Origin: Planctomycetia bacterium
Lineage (GTDB): Bacteria; Planctomycetota; Phycisphaerae; Phycisphaerales; SM1A02
Assembly (NCBI GenBank): GCA_005790605.1
Contig: SXUI01000075.1
Location: forward strand, 1-64,000
Direction of reading: 5' to 3'
Length of the DNA stretch: 64,000 nt
Each line of letters starts with the position of its first letter. Within the stretch, counting starts at the first letter, position 1. Shown piece by piece: positions 8,561 through 16,705 of this stretch. The notes below the pieces were generated by a model, which saw nothing but the letters and a program-made list of their open reading frames with translations, had not been told where the DNA came from and did no database searches. Made by a program: the position numbers and the translations under genes.

Positions 8561-10588
8561 TTACGGACAAACTCCCCACGCGGAGAGCAGTTGCGCGAGG
8601 TCGGGCGCGTCGACGATGCCGTTGCTGTCGAGATCCGCGCTTGCGTTTGCCGTGCCCCACATCGAAAGCATGGTCGTGAGATCGGCCGCTTCGACCGCGC
8701 CGTTGAGATCGATGTCGCCTTCGCAACTCGTGAGGGTCGCATTCCAATACTGCGGCGCACGAGCGAGCGCTCGCAAGCCCACTTGATCGCCAGCGATGCG
8801 ACCTGGGAAGTCGTCGAATGAGGGATGGATTCCTCCAAAGAGTCTCGAGAGACCAGACTGATCGCTCGCGTCGAAGTAGGTCGCCCACTGGAATGTCACG
8901 GTCTCACTCGGGCCGTCCTCGAACACGAGATAGGCATTCTGCGGACAAACAAACTCCCCGACGCCGCTTGGGAAAAACTCACTGCCAGTCAAGCCAGTCA
9001 TCACTCTCGCGCCCGCTCGACTAAAGGTCGAGTGCCCACTCATGTAGCCCGCGAAAGGCGGCGTCACGAAGGTTGGCCGTTGATACGGAACCCAATCCGT
9101 GCCAAGCATCCACACCACGCCGCTGTATTGCGTCGCGGGAAGAAGTGGCGAGCCTGGCCAGCCCTTGATCGCAATTTTGCCTTCGTTTCCTGCGAGATCC
9201 GCGTGCCGCTGCCCAGGCGCGCTCGACGCGGCGGTGATGACTTCAATCACGCCGGGAATGAGATGAATGCCGCTGGGGCTGTAGCTCGGTTGCGCCGCAT
9301 CGCTGCACTGACCCCGATGCGCCATGTATCGCACAGCGGTGATTGGTCGCGAACTGTCGTAATGCCCCTTATGCCCCCACGCAGTGATCGCTGCATCATG
9401 AAGCGCACCGTTGAGCATCATGTACGCCTTCACTTCGTACTCAAGTTCGCCAAGCACAGCGCCCTTGCCAAACAACTTTCGCTCAAACGACGGATGCGAC
9501 ATGACTGTGTTCAGGAGCGTGTTCCAGTGACCCGGAGGCGTCTCGCTCGTCGGACCATCCGCCCAAAACTCAGCGAGGCATCGCGCCCAGTCGCCGCGCT
9601 TCACAAGATTCGATGGATAGGGCTTTCCAGTCGCTGGATTGGTGGCGTGACCAGTCCCTGCATTCGTCCCTAGCGGATTGTTCCCAAGCACACTCGGTGA
9701 GATGTCGATCATCACGCCGTCATCAGGCGTGAGCATGGAGGAAAGAACAACGACATCCTCATGCGCGGTGCGATAGAGCAGATCGCTCTCGGTAAACATC
9801 TTCGCCGGGGTCCCTTGGTCGAGATACACACCAGGATTCGTCGCGCTGAGGTCGCTCGCAGTCAAGCCGAAAGGCTTCACAAACCCCCAGAATGGCGCTA
9901 GTTTCGCTGGATATCCGCCGGGAATCACATTGCCCGCCTGATCGACATAGTACGAAAGCGCGAGCGGTTGATAGCGATTCGGATCGATCGTCAATGGGTC
10001 GCCGCCGACTGCGACGACCAATGGCGGATTCACATTTGGGTATGTGCCTGGGTAACTTGCGTAACCGATCTCTTCGTGCGCGCCGTCACCAAGCCCGTAT
10101 GCGATGTACTGCGCTGCGATGCGATTGCCGACTGCTGCAGGCGAGTTGCCTACTGTGGTCGTGATGCTCTCGTCGTATCCCGCGCTCACCATCGCCGCCA
10201 TGAGAATCGGCGTGATGACGGCCGCGTTCGGACTTCCCGCAAACCGCGACCGAAGAATTCGATAGGACGCATAGGAGATCGCTTCCTTGCGCGCCGCTTC
10301 CACTTGCTTCGCCGTCAACTTCTCGCGAAACAGATAGCCCAGCGCTGTTGCGTCATACGCAGCCCATGCGTCATACATCGCGCTCGACAAGTGGAACAAG
10401 TTGCGCGCTTGCCGAGGTGGATGCACGATGTCTTTGCGAATCGATGCAAGCAGCGCCTCATCCCAGTGCCGCGCGATAGAGCCAGTGGCTTCGACGCCCG
10501 ACGCAATAAACCCAACGCTCGCAATGGCGGAGCAAAGAGCAATGGATCGAGCAAGCCCGATGAAACGAGAAGGAGTTGCATTTCGCAT
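8561..10588 (-). CDS. Secreted vanadium-haloperoxidase/PAP2-fold protein with dockerin-like tail
   Basis: The three phosphate/vanadate-binding motifs of the vanadium haloperoxidase-acid phosphatase superfamily are present in order. KGHYDSSRP fits K-x6-RP. GYMSGHSTFS corresponds to PSGH, with Met replacing Pro. SRLFGGIHPSFD fits SR-x5-H-x3-D exactly. Members either oxidise halides with H2O2 or hydrolyse phosphoesters, and sequence alone does not decide which. The N-terminus MRNATPSRFIGLARSIALCS... is a signal peptide; a longer start at 10630 is possible. An SD-like GCGAGG precedes 10588. The C-terminus carries two Ca-binding repeats (DIDLNGAVEAADLTTMLSMW and DLDSNGIVDAPDLAQLLSAW), so the enzyme is probably exported and anchored. 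It converges on the FG-GAP gene with a 24-bp gap. Confidence 0.88.
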   Translation of the reverse strand: MRNATPSRFIGLARSIALCSAIASVGFIASGVEATGSIARHWDEALLASIRKDIVHPPRQARNLFHLSSAMYDAWAAYDATALGYLFREKLTAKQVEAARKEAISYASYRILRSRFAGSPNAAVITPILMAAMVSAGYDESITTTVGNSPAAVGNRIAAQYIAYGLGDGAHEEIGYASYPGTYPNVNPPLVVAVGGDPLTIDPNRYQPLALSYYVDQAGNVIPGGYPAKLAPFWGFVKPFGLTASDLSATNPGVYLDQGTPAKMFTESDLLYRTAHEDVVVLSSMLTPDDGVMIDISPSVLGNNPLGTNAGTGHATNPATGKPYPSNLVKRGDWARCLAEFWADGPTSETPPGHWNTLLNTVMSHPSFERKLFGKGAVLGELEYEVKAYMMLNGALHDAAITAWGHKGHYDSSRPITAVRYMAHRGQCSDAAQPSYSPSGIHLIPGVIEVITAASSAPGQRHADLAGNEGKIAIKGWPGSPLLPATQYSGVVWMLGTDWVPYQRPTFVTPPFAGYMSGHSTFSRAGARVMTGLTGSEFFPSGVGEFVCPQNAYLVFEDGPSETVTFQWATYFDASDQSGLSRLFGGIHPSFDDFPGRIAGDQVGLRALARAPQYWNATLTSCEGDIDLNGAVEAADLTTMLSMWGTANASADLDSNGIVDAPDLAQLLSAWGVCP

Positions 10589-10764
10589 TTGCGTTTGAAA
10601 CCTCGCAGTGAAGCCTGAACTCTCTGCCAAGTCTGCCCGCGAATCGACCTAGAACAATCAAAGCCACGCACGCGGTGGGAAGTTTTCGAGACTCCCAATG
10701 CGCGCCGATCGAGTCCGAGAAGCAGCACGGATCGCCAATCGTTCGCCTGATTCAGGCTCGCCGC

Positions 10765-12882
10765 TCAGTCGTCCGTCTCCATCCGTGGTTCAACCCCATC
10801 CGGCAGTGCCGCGAGGAAGAGTCGCCCATAGTTTTTCGTCACGATGCGAGGGTCGAGCACCACAACGCGACCGGTGTCCTCTGCGCTGCGGATGAGCCTC
10901 CCCACTCCCTGCTTGAACCGCAGGATCGCTCGCGGCAGCTGGTCGTCGCGGAATGCGCTTCCTCCAGCTGCCTCGATGCGCTCGTGCCGCGCTTGCACGA
11001 GTGGGTGATCAGGAACATCGAAGGGCAGCTTCGTGATGATGACATTGCGCAGCGCGGAGCCGCGCACATCGACTCCCTCCCAGAAACTCGAAGTTCCGAA
11101 AAGCACTGAGTTGTCTCGCTCGCGGAATGCGCGCAGCATTTGCGAGCGTTCGCCGTCTTGGCCGTGAATGAGTACTTGGTACCCCCGCGCACGAAGCATC
11201 GGCGCACAGCGCGCGGCGGTCTCTTGGAGCGCTCGAAAACTGGTGAACAGGACAAACGCGCCGCCACCCGTCGCATGAATGTGCTCAAGGATTTTCGGAG
11301 TCCACGCATCCACTGCATCGGGAGCATCTGGCGCTGGCATCCCGCGTTCGATGTAGAAGTCCATCTGACGCGCGAACTGAAACGGGCTACCGAGGCGAAG
11401 CGTGTCCGCGCCTTCACACCCCAATCGCGCAATCGTGTGCTCAAAGCCGCTCGGCGCAGCATCACGATCTCCGTCACGCTCAACACTCACCGTCGCGAGC
11501 GTCGCGCTTGTCATCGTGACCGAGACCTGCTGCCCGAAGAGTTGCGCGCGGAGCACAGGGCCAACATCGATCGTCGCGCAGCACAGCACGATGCTTCTGC
11601 GTGCATGCCCGCCAAATGCTGGTTTCGCCGTCTCAATCCAGTACACGCACCCCTCAACCGATTGCTGAAGGAACGCCTCGACTTCCATCGCCAATTCTGC
11701 AATGCGGGTTGCTGCACTCGCGATTTCGAACTGCGCGTCTTCGTCATGCAACGCCTCTTTCAGCAGGCGCAATCGCTCAACGATGCGATGCAAACTTGGC
11801 GACAGCGAATCGGCGACCGGGCACGGTCCCTTCAAACGACCATCGCGGCCGCCCATTTTCTCGTGCAGGCGGAAGCAATCGTGAAAGAACCCCTCCGCAT
11901 CATCGGACGCTTCGAGCACCGCTCGCGTGCAATCGTCGACCTCCGAGATTCCCGCGCCGAGTGGTTGCACGGAGGCGAGTATTCCCCGACCGGTCGCGGC
12001 GTGATACAGCGTGCGCAGGACATGCTTCACGCGCGATTCAGAAATGCGCAATCCAAAGTGAGAGCTCGCGACATCCTCAACATGGTGGGCTTCATCAAGG
12101 ATCACATGTTGATAGGCCGGAAGGAAGCCACTGCCATGCCGACGGAGTGCAAGATCGGAGAAGAACAAGGCATGGTTGCAGACGAGAATCTGGCCGTGCT
12201 CCATGCGACGGCGCGCAGCCTGATAGAAGCACTTTTCAAAAGTTGGGCAGCGACGCCCCATGCAGTTTCCCGCATCACTCTCCGCGTGCTCCCACACGGC
12301 ACCTCGCGGGAGAATGGGGAGCGAGGCCTTCGTGCCATCAGTCGTCTGGTACGCCCAATCCTCAAGTTGATGCAGAGCGTGCACATCGCTCTCGTTCGAA
12401 AAGAGCTTGCTCTGTCGTTCGCTCGCGATCCTCAATCGGCGCAGCGAAAGGTAGTTGCCTCGGCCCTTCACCAGCACGCTCGAAAACTCTTCCGGAATGA
12501 TCGCGTTGAGCAGTGGAATGTCCTTGTCCATCAGCTGCTCTTGCAACGAAATGGTGTTCGTGCAGATCACCACTCGTTCACCGTGCTCGACGACACGCTG
12601 GATCGCCGGAATGAGATACGCGAAGCTCTTTCCGACGCCTGTTCCGGCTTCGACGATCAATCGGCCTCGCGAGGCCATGCACTTCGCGACCGCATTCGCC
12701 ATCGCCTGCTGCTGCGGTCGAATCTCGAACCCCGAGAGCCGACGCGCGAGCGGGCTTTCTGAACCTAGAAGTTGCGAGAGGGCTTGCAGCAACGCGCGTC
12801 GATCGTATGCGTGCGACGCGGATTCTTGCGCGGCTCTCGCGAAAACTCGCAACATCCGGCGCACGGATCCTTCTGCTATCAT
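10765..12882 (-). CDS. dinG: DinG/XPD-type ATP-dependent DNA helicase
   Basis: The 705 residues carry superfamily 2 motifs. Walker A is AGTGVGKSFAYLIP, preceded by the Q-like FEIRPQQQAMA. Motif II is LDEAHHVED, and the C-terminal motif V/VI region is SFWEGVDVRGSALRNV followed by GVGRLIRS. Four Cys between motifs I and II (GNCMGRRCPTFEKCFYQAARR and ILVCNHALFF) match the Fe-S cluster of DinG/XPD helicases, which unwind D-loops, R-loops and related structures 5' to 3'. The listed start is MIAEGSV; MLRVFARAAQ at 12855 is an alternative and has AGAAGGA upstream. The start lies 35 nt from tRNA-Ser(GCT) on the other strand, so the two share a divergent promoter region. Confidence 0.93.
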   Translation of the reverse strand: MIAEGSVRRMLRVFARAAQESASHAYDRRALLQALSQLLGSESPLARRLSGFEIRPQQQAMANAVAKCMASRGRLIVEAGTGVGKSFAYLIPAIQRVVEHGERVVICTNTISLQEQLMDKDIPLLNAIIPEEFSSVLVKGRGNYLSLRRLRIASERQSKLFSNESDVHALHQLEDWAYQTTDGTKASLPILPRGAVWEHAESDAGNCMGRRCPTFEKCFYQAARRRMEHGQILVCNHALFFSDLALRRHGSGFLPAYQHVILDEAHHVEDVASSHFGLRISESRVKHVLRTLYHAATGRGILASVQPLGAGISEVDDCTRAVLEASDDAEGFFHDCFRLHEKMGGRDGRLKGPCPVADSLSPSLHRIVERLRLLKEALHDEDAQFEIASAATRIAELAMEVEAFLQQSVEGCVYWIETAKPAFGGHARRSIVLCCATIDVGPVLRAQLFGQQVSVTMTSATLATVSVERDGDRDAAPSGFEHTIARLGCEGADTLRLGSPFQFARQMDFYIERGMPAPDAPDAVDAWTPKILEHIHATGGGAFVLFTSFRALQETAARCAPMLRARGYQVLIHGQDGERSQMLRAFRERDNSVLFGTSSFWEGVDVRGSALRNVIITKLPFDVPDHPLVQARHERIEAAGGSAFRDDQLPRAILRFKQGVGRLIRSAEDTGRVVVLDPRIVTKNYGRLFLAALPDGVEPRMETDD

Positions 12883-12916
12883 CCCGCCCTTCGATCAACG
12901 ATCGATGATGACTGCT

Positions 12917-13007
12917 GGACAGGTGGCCGAGCGGCTGAAGGCGTCGGTTTGCTAAACCGGTATAGGAGTTAATACTCTTATCGCGGGTTCGAATCCCGCC
13001 CTGTCCG
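12917..13007 (+). tRNA. tRNA-Ser(GCT)
   Basis: The 91-nt class II tRNA has acceptor stem GGACAGG paired with CCTGTCC and discriminator G at 13007. The D arm is present. The anticodon loop is TTGCTAA with GCT at 12951-12953, which reads AGC and AGU. A long variable arm (TATAGGAGTTAATACTCTTA) follows, and the T loop is GTTCGAATC. No CCA is encoded. A possible -10 box TATCAT lies at 12877-12882 without a convincing -35. Confidence 0.96.
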
Positions 13008-13102
13008 TTTTTTTGTCGCGAGCGAAGGAGCGCGCTGCGACTGTGAGTCCTCGCCCCGCTCACCCACGATGCGGATGCTGCGCGGCGGGTGGAGGAGCGG
13101 AG

Positions 13103-13108
13103 TAGAAT
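13103..13108 (+). promoter_or_regulatory. TAGAAT, possible -10 of sucC
   Basis: TAGAAT lies 23 nt before the sucC ATG, which would give a leader of about 16 nt. The intervening CCTCCTCCCC is pyrimidine rich, and no ribosome-binding site is seen. Confidence 0.35.
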
Positions 13109-13131
13109 CCTCCTCCCCATAAGCCACCCCT

Positions 13132-14352
13132 ATGAAGATCCATGAATATCAAGCGCGAGAACTCCTCGCAGGTGCCGGCATCCCTGTTCCAGCCGGAGCG
13201 ATGGTCGAGTCTGTCGATGCAGCGGTTGCGGAGACGAAGCGCATTCTCGCGAGTGGCACGCCTGAAGTCGTGGTGAAGGGCCAAGTGCACGCTGGCGGTC
13301 GCGGGAAAGCGGGCTTCGTCAAGCTCGTCAAGAGTGCCGAGGACGCGCGCGTCGCGGCGAGTTTCATGCTCTCGAATCGAATGGTGAGTGTCCAGACGGG
13401 GCCCGAGGGACTTGATGTACGAAAGTTGCTTGTTGCTGCTGCCACCGACATCGCGAAGGAGTACTACCTCGCCATCACCGTCGATCGCATGCGCAAGTGC
13501 AATGTGCTCATCGCGTCTGCTGAAGGTGGCGTGGAAATCGAGGCTGTCGCCGAGCGCAACCCCGCCGCGATTCTCAAACTTCCCATTCATCCAACGCTTG
13601 GCCTTCAGCCCTACGAGGCGCGCGACATGGCGTTTCGTCTCGGATTCAAAGGCAAACAGGTAGGTCAAGCGGCCGACTTGATGATGCGCCTCTTCGCGCT
13701 TTTCTGCGCGAAGGATGCGTCCATGGTTGAGATCAATCCGCTCGTCGTGACGCCCCCAAGCGCAACCCACCCCGATGGCCGCGTCGTCGCACTCGATGCG
13801 AAGTTTCAGTTCGACGACAACGCGCTCTTCCGACACAAGGAACTTGAGTCGCTCGCGGACCCGTCTGAGGAGAACCAAGCCGAGTTGCGTGCACAAGAGT
13901 TCGGACTTTCCTACATCGCGCTTGACGGCAGCATCGGTTGCCTCGTCAACGGCGCTGGCTTGGCGATGTCGACGATGGATATCGTCAAACTGCACGGAGG
14001 CGAGCCCGCAAACTTTCTTGATGTCGGCGGAAGCGCATCGGAAGAAGCGGTCACGGAAGCGTTCCGCATCATCCTCTCGGACTCGCGCGTCGAAGGCATC
14101 CTCGTCAACATTTTCGGCGGCATCATGCAATGCGATCGCATCGCGCGCGCCATCGTCACAAGCGCGAAACAAGTTGGGTTTACCGTGCCGCTCGTCGTGC
14201 GTCTCGAAGGAACCAATGTCGTCGAGGCTCGCCGAATTCTGCAAGACGCACGAGCAGAACTCCCAACGATGCAGGTTGCGACCGACCTCACTGATGCAGC
14301 CCAGAAGATCTGCGCCGCGGTGCGAGAGCGATCCGCGTTGAGCGCGCGCTGA
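13132..14352 (+). CDS. sucC: Succinate-CoA ligase, beta subunit
   Basis: SucC is the ATP-grasp subunit that converts succinyl-CoA and ADP plus phosphate to succinate and ATP in the TCA cycle. The 406 residues begin with the family signature MKIHEYQARELLAGAGIPVP. They contain the glycine-rich GGRGKAGFVKL loop and the acidic Mg-binding segment SMVEINPLVV. The C-terminal flavodoxin-like half (NFLDVGGSASEEAV and NIFGGIMQCD) contacts the alpha subunit. The usual partner sucD is not downstream; a HAD phosphatase follows after 8 bp. The alpha subunit is presumably elsewhere in the genome. Confidence 0.96.
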   Translation: MKIHEYQARELLAGAGIPVPAGAMVESVDAAVAETKRILASGTPEVVVKGQVHAGGRGKAGFVKLVKSAEDARVAASFMLSNRMVSVQTGPEGLDVRKLLVAAATDIAKEYYLAITVDRMRKCNVLIASAEGGVEIEAVAERNPAAILKLPIHPTLGLQPYEARDMAFRLGFKGKQVGQAADLMMRLFALFCAKDASMVEINPLVVTPPSATHPDGRVVALDAKFQFDDNALFRHKELESLADPSEENQAELRAQEFGLSYIALDGSIGCLVNGAGLAMSTMDIVKLHGGEPANFLDVGGSASEEAVTEAFRIILSDSRVEGILVNIFGGIMQCDRIARAIVTSAKQVGFTVPLVVRLEGTNVVEARRILQDARAELPTMQVATDLTDAAQKICAAVRERSALSAR

Positions 14353-14360
14353 ATTCTGTC

Positions 14361-15053
14361 ATGCTCGTACTCTTTGATATCGATGGCACCCTACTTCGCA
14401 CCGAGGGCGCGGGGGTTCGTGCAATGGTCGCGACTTTTCGCGAGCTTCACGGAGATCTCGGGTTCTCGCTCGAAGGCGTGCAGATGGCCGGCGGGCTCGA
14501 CCGCCTGATCTGGCGAGATGTGTGTGCGCGCCACGGGCTTGATGCATCGAATGCGGCACATGCGAGATTTCGCGAGGCGTATGGCGTTCGATTACAGACC
14601 GACCTCACGCATGCTCAAACCCGCGCAATGCCAGGAGCGGCTGCGCTCGTGCACGCAGCTCACGCGAGCGGCGCAGGTGTTGGCTTGCTCACAGGGAACT
14701 ACGAGCACACCGCGCACATCAAGGTCGATCGAGCAGGCATCGCGCCGCGGTACTTTCCGTTCGGAGCATTTGGAGATGAAGGCGCGACACGACGCGATCT
14801 TCCACCGCTGGCGATGGATCGCGCGAGAGCGCACTATGGTCGCGAGTTCACGCCGTCGCAGACCATCGTAATTGGCGACACAGTGCTCGATATCGATTGC
14901 GCAAAGGCGAACGGTTGCGTCGCGCTTGGCGTTGCAACCGGCGCGACGAGCACAGAGGTGCTGATGGATTCGGGCGCGGATCTCGCGGTCGAAACACTTG
15001 CGGATACGCAGTCCATCTTGGCGTGGATGCAACGCGTAACCGCGCGCGCCTAG
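14361..15053 (+). CDS. HAD-superfamily phosphatase, phosphoglycolate phosphatase-like
   Basis: The 230 residues show the four HAD motifs. Motif I is VLFDIDGTLL with the nucleophilic Asp. Motif II is GVGLLTGN. A Lys follows in HIKVDRAG, and motif IV is IVIGDTVLDIDCA. A helical cap of the PGP/beta-phosphoglucomutase type lies between motifs I and II. These enzymes dephosphorylate small metabolites such as 2-phosphoglycolate; the exact substrate cannot be read from the sequence. The gene begins 8 bp after sucC on the same strand and may be co-transcribed. GAATTCTGTC immediately precedes the ATG and no clear ribosome-binding site is visible. Confidence 0.88.
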   Translation: MLVLFDIDGTLLRTEGAGVRAMVATFRELHGDLGFSLEGVQMAGGLDRLIWRDVCARHGLDASNAAHARFREAYGVRLQTDLTHAQTRAMPGAAALVHAAHASGAGVGLLTGNYEHTAHIKVDRAGIAPRYFPFGAFGDEGATRRDLPPLAMDRARAHYGREFTPSQTIVIGDTVLDIDCAKANGCVALGVATGATSTEVLMDSGADLAVETLADTQSILAWMQRVTARA

Positions 15054-15090
15054 TTTCACGCAGGGCGGCAACGAGACCCACTTTCGTCCA

Positions 15091-15096
15091 TACTGT
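15091..15096 (+). promoter_or_regulatory. TACTGT, possible -10 of the secretin-like gene
   Basis: TACTGT lies 5 nt before the ATG at 15102. It is another TANNNT box directly abutting a start codon that has no ribosome-binding site, compatible with a leaderless transcript. One site alone is weak evidence. Confidence 0.3.
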
Positions 15097-15101
15097 CGGG
15101 C

Positions 15102-16217
15102 ATGCACCCGCTCGCTTTCCCGTGCCTTTTCTTGCAACTCGCACTCGGAATCAGTCCAGTCGACCCCCCGGCTCCCGCGCCTCAGCCGACTCCCCCCGCA
15201 CCCGCAGCCACCGATGAGAGGCTCCAGCACGCGCTCGCGCTCCTCGACCGACTTGACGAGAAGGTCTCGCTCGGGGAAGTCGACGCACTCACGATTGGAA
15301 ATGTCCCGACTTGGCTTCGCCTGCGAGGATTTCCGGTGCAAGTCGATTCCGCACGACTCACGCCTCGAGCAGACATGACTGCGTTTGAGGAACGGGTACC
15401 AGTTGGAGAGACAACCTACGGCGCGCTGCTCGGCGCGTTTGCGCGGGCAGCGGGAACAGAGTTTGATCCGTGGTCCGTCGACTCGGATGGCTTCACACTT
15501 CTTCTCCTGCCAGAGAGCGGACGCGATCGACTCGCGCTTACTGCGATCTACGATGTCTCCCTTCTTGCGCAGCACCGCGCTTCGCGAGAAGTTCCGCAAG
15601 GCGACACAACGGCCGCGGTACAGCAGCAGATGGGCACGATTGTCGACCTTCTTCACGAACATGTCGTACCCGATGGATGGACGGAGATGGGCGGCAAACT
15701 CGTCTCGCTCCGCGAGGACGGCTTCGATCTCATCATCACGGGCGCGCCTGCGGTGCATCGGAGTATTCGAGAGCTGCTGCGCCAATTCGAAATCGCGTCC
15801 GGTTTACAACAGGTACTCGTTGCCGCTGAAGTGATTGAGTTTCCCACCGGCGCGCTCCAGAGTGCGTCATTGACAAGTGCGGCGCTCGATGCATGCATCG
15901 ACGCTGGAAGCGCGAAGATCATCTCGGCACCGAAACTGCACTGCCTTCCAACGGGTGTTGCACGAGTCACCGTGAGTTCAGGCGAAGAGAGCGTAAGCTT
16001 GGTCCTCCAAGTTGAACCTGGCGCGGGTGAAAGCGCGTGGAGTTGCGATGCGTCGATTGATCGACCATCCTTCAAGGGTCAATTCCGCATTCCATTCTTG
16101 ATTGGCGCTGCACCAACATGCGCGATGATGACGAGCGCCAACGGCGAGCGCTGCATTGCCCTTCGATTGCGCGCGACTGCGCTTGCGACCGCGCCAAGCC
16201 TCGAACCTGCGAAGTGA
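15102..16217 (+). CDS. Exported protein with lone secretin-like domain
   Basis: A short hydrophobic N-terminus (MHPLAFPCLFLQLALGI) and a Pro/Ala linker precede the body, suggesting export. Residues about 165-225 read GTIVDLLHEHVVPDGW, then GGKLVSLREDGFDLIITG and a HRSIRELLRQFE helix. This is the N-domain pattern seen in secretins and in planctomycete secretin-like proteins. A beta-rich part follows (VLVAAEVIEFP, IISAPKLHCLPTG, VTVSSGEESVSLVL), resembling the start of the secretin barrel. With 371 aa it is shorter than a pore-forming secretin, and no pilus or type II secretion genes are nearby. A partial secretin-fold protein of unknown role is the best call. Confidence 0.65.
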   Translation: MHPLAFPCLFLQLALGISPVDPPAPAPQPTPPAPAATDERLQHALALLDRLDEKVSLGEVDALTIGNVPTWLRLRGFPVQVDSARLTPRADMTAFEERVPVGETTYGALLGAFARAAGTEFDPWSVDSDGFTLLLLPESGRDRLALTAIYDVSLLAQHRASREVPQGDTTAAVQQQMGTIVDLLHEHVVPDGWTEMGGKLVSLREDGFDLIITGAPAVHRSIRELLRQFEIASGLQQVLVAAEVIEFPTGALQSASLTSAALDACIDAGSAKIISAPKLHCLPTGVARVTVSSGEESVSLVLQVEPGAGESAWSCDASIDRPSFKGQFRIPFLIGAAPTCAMMTSANGERCIALRLRATALATAPSLEPAK

Positions 16218-16232
16218 TCACGCAAAAGAAGA

Positions 16233-16261
16233 ACAAGGCACTCCGCGTTGGAGTGCCTTGT
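16233..16261. terminator. Bidirectional terminator hairpin
   Basis: ACAAGGCACTCC-GCGTT-GGAGTGCCTTGT is a perfect 12-bp stem with a 5-nt loop, between converging genes. On the minus strand it is followed by TCTTCTTTT, a good U-tract for ending the 16282-16599 transcript. On the plus strand ACTTTGATGTTTGG follows, which is weaker. Confidence 0.8.
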
Positions 16262-16281
16262 ACTTTGATGTTTGGTTGAAC

Positions 16282-16599
16282 TCAGGCGATCTTGAGGTAT
16301 TCCGAGATGCTCTCGACATCCTTGAAGATCTGCGGCGTCATCGCGATCGTGAAGCTTTGGCCAGCTTCAGCGCGAGCGACGCGCGAGCATGTCTCGCGAT
16401 CGATCCAGATGCGGCCGCCGCGATTCGTGTCCTTGTTCAGTGTGGTCACGCGGGCGTGACGCAACTTCTTCAGGATGCGACGGGTCGACGCTTGCAGACG
16501 CATGATCCGGAAAAGCGTCTTGCGCCCACCTTCCGTGCGGGGCACAGCGGTGACGGTGAAAGTGACGGTTCCGGTCGTTGGGATGGTCAAAGTGGCCAT
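16282..16599 (-). CDS. Small basic protein of unknown function
   Basis: This 105-residue protein begins MATLTIPTTGTVTFTVTAVP, a beta-rich Thr/Val segment. A strongly basic helix-like part follows (RKTLFRIMRLQASTRRILKKL), then VTTLNKDTNRGGRIWIDRE and a C-terminal IFKDVESISEYLKIA. I do not recognise a family. The basic middle could bind nucleic acid, but this is inference. The start at 16599 is preferred over 16755 because the upstream part reads as non-coding and a TACAGT -10-like box and GAGGAC lie just before it. A strong terminator follows the stop, so it is probably expressed as a discrete short transcript. Confidence 0.7.
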   Translation of the reverse strand: MATLTIPTTGTVTFTVTAVPRTEGGRKTLFRIMRLQASTRRILKKLRHARVTTLNKDTNRGGRIWIDRETCSRVARAEAGQSFTIAMTPQIFKDVESISEYLKIA

Positions 16600-16705
16600 G
16601 AGAGGTGTCCTCAGTCGAGCCGCGTACTGTAGCAAGGCAACCGATGATTGGAAAGCCCTTTGGAAGCCCAGTTTGGGATCTGGCTCGTCCCCTCCCAACC
16701 ACGAT

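Noticed and set aside
5951-10588. Cellulosome components
   Set aside because: Dockerin-like tails occur on an FG-GAP protein and a peroxidase-like enzyme, but no cohesin or glycoside hydrolase is present.
13060-14244. Long minus-strand reading frame opposite sucC
   Set aside because: It lies wholly antisense to an unmistakable sucC, its composition is the usual mirror of a GC-rich gene, and it has no recognisable domain.
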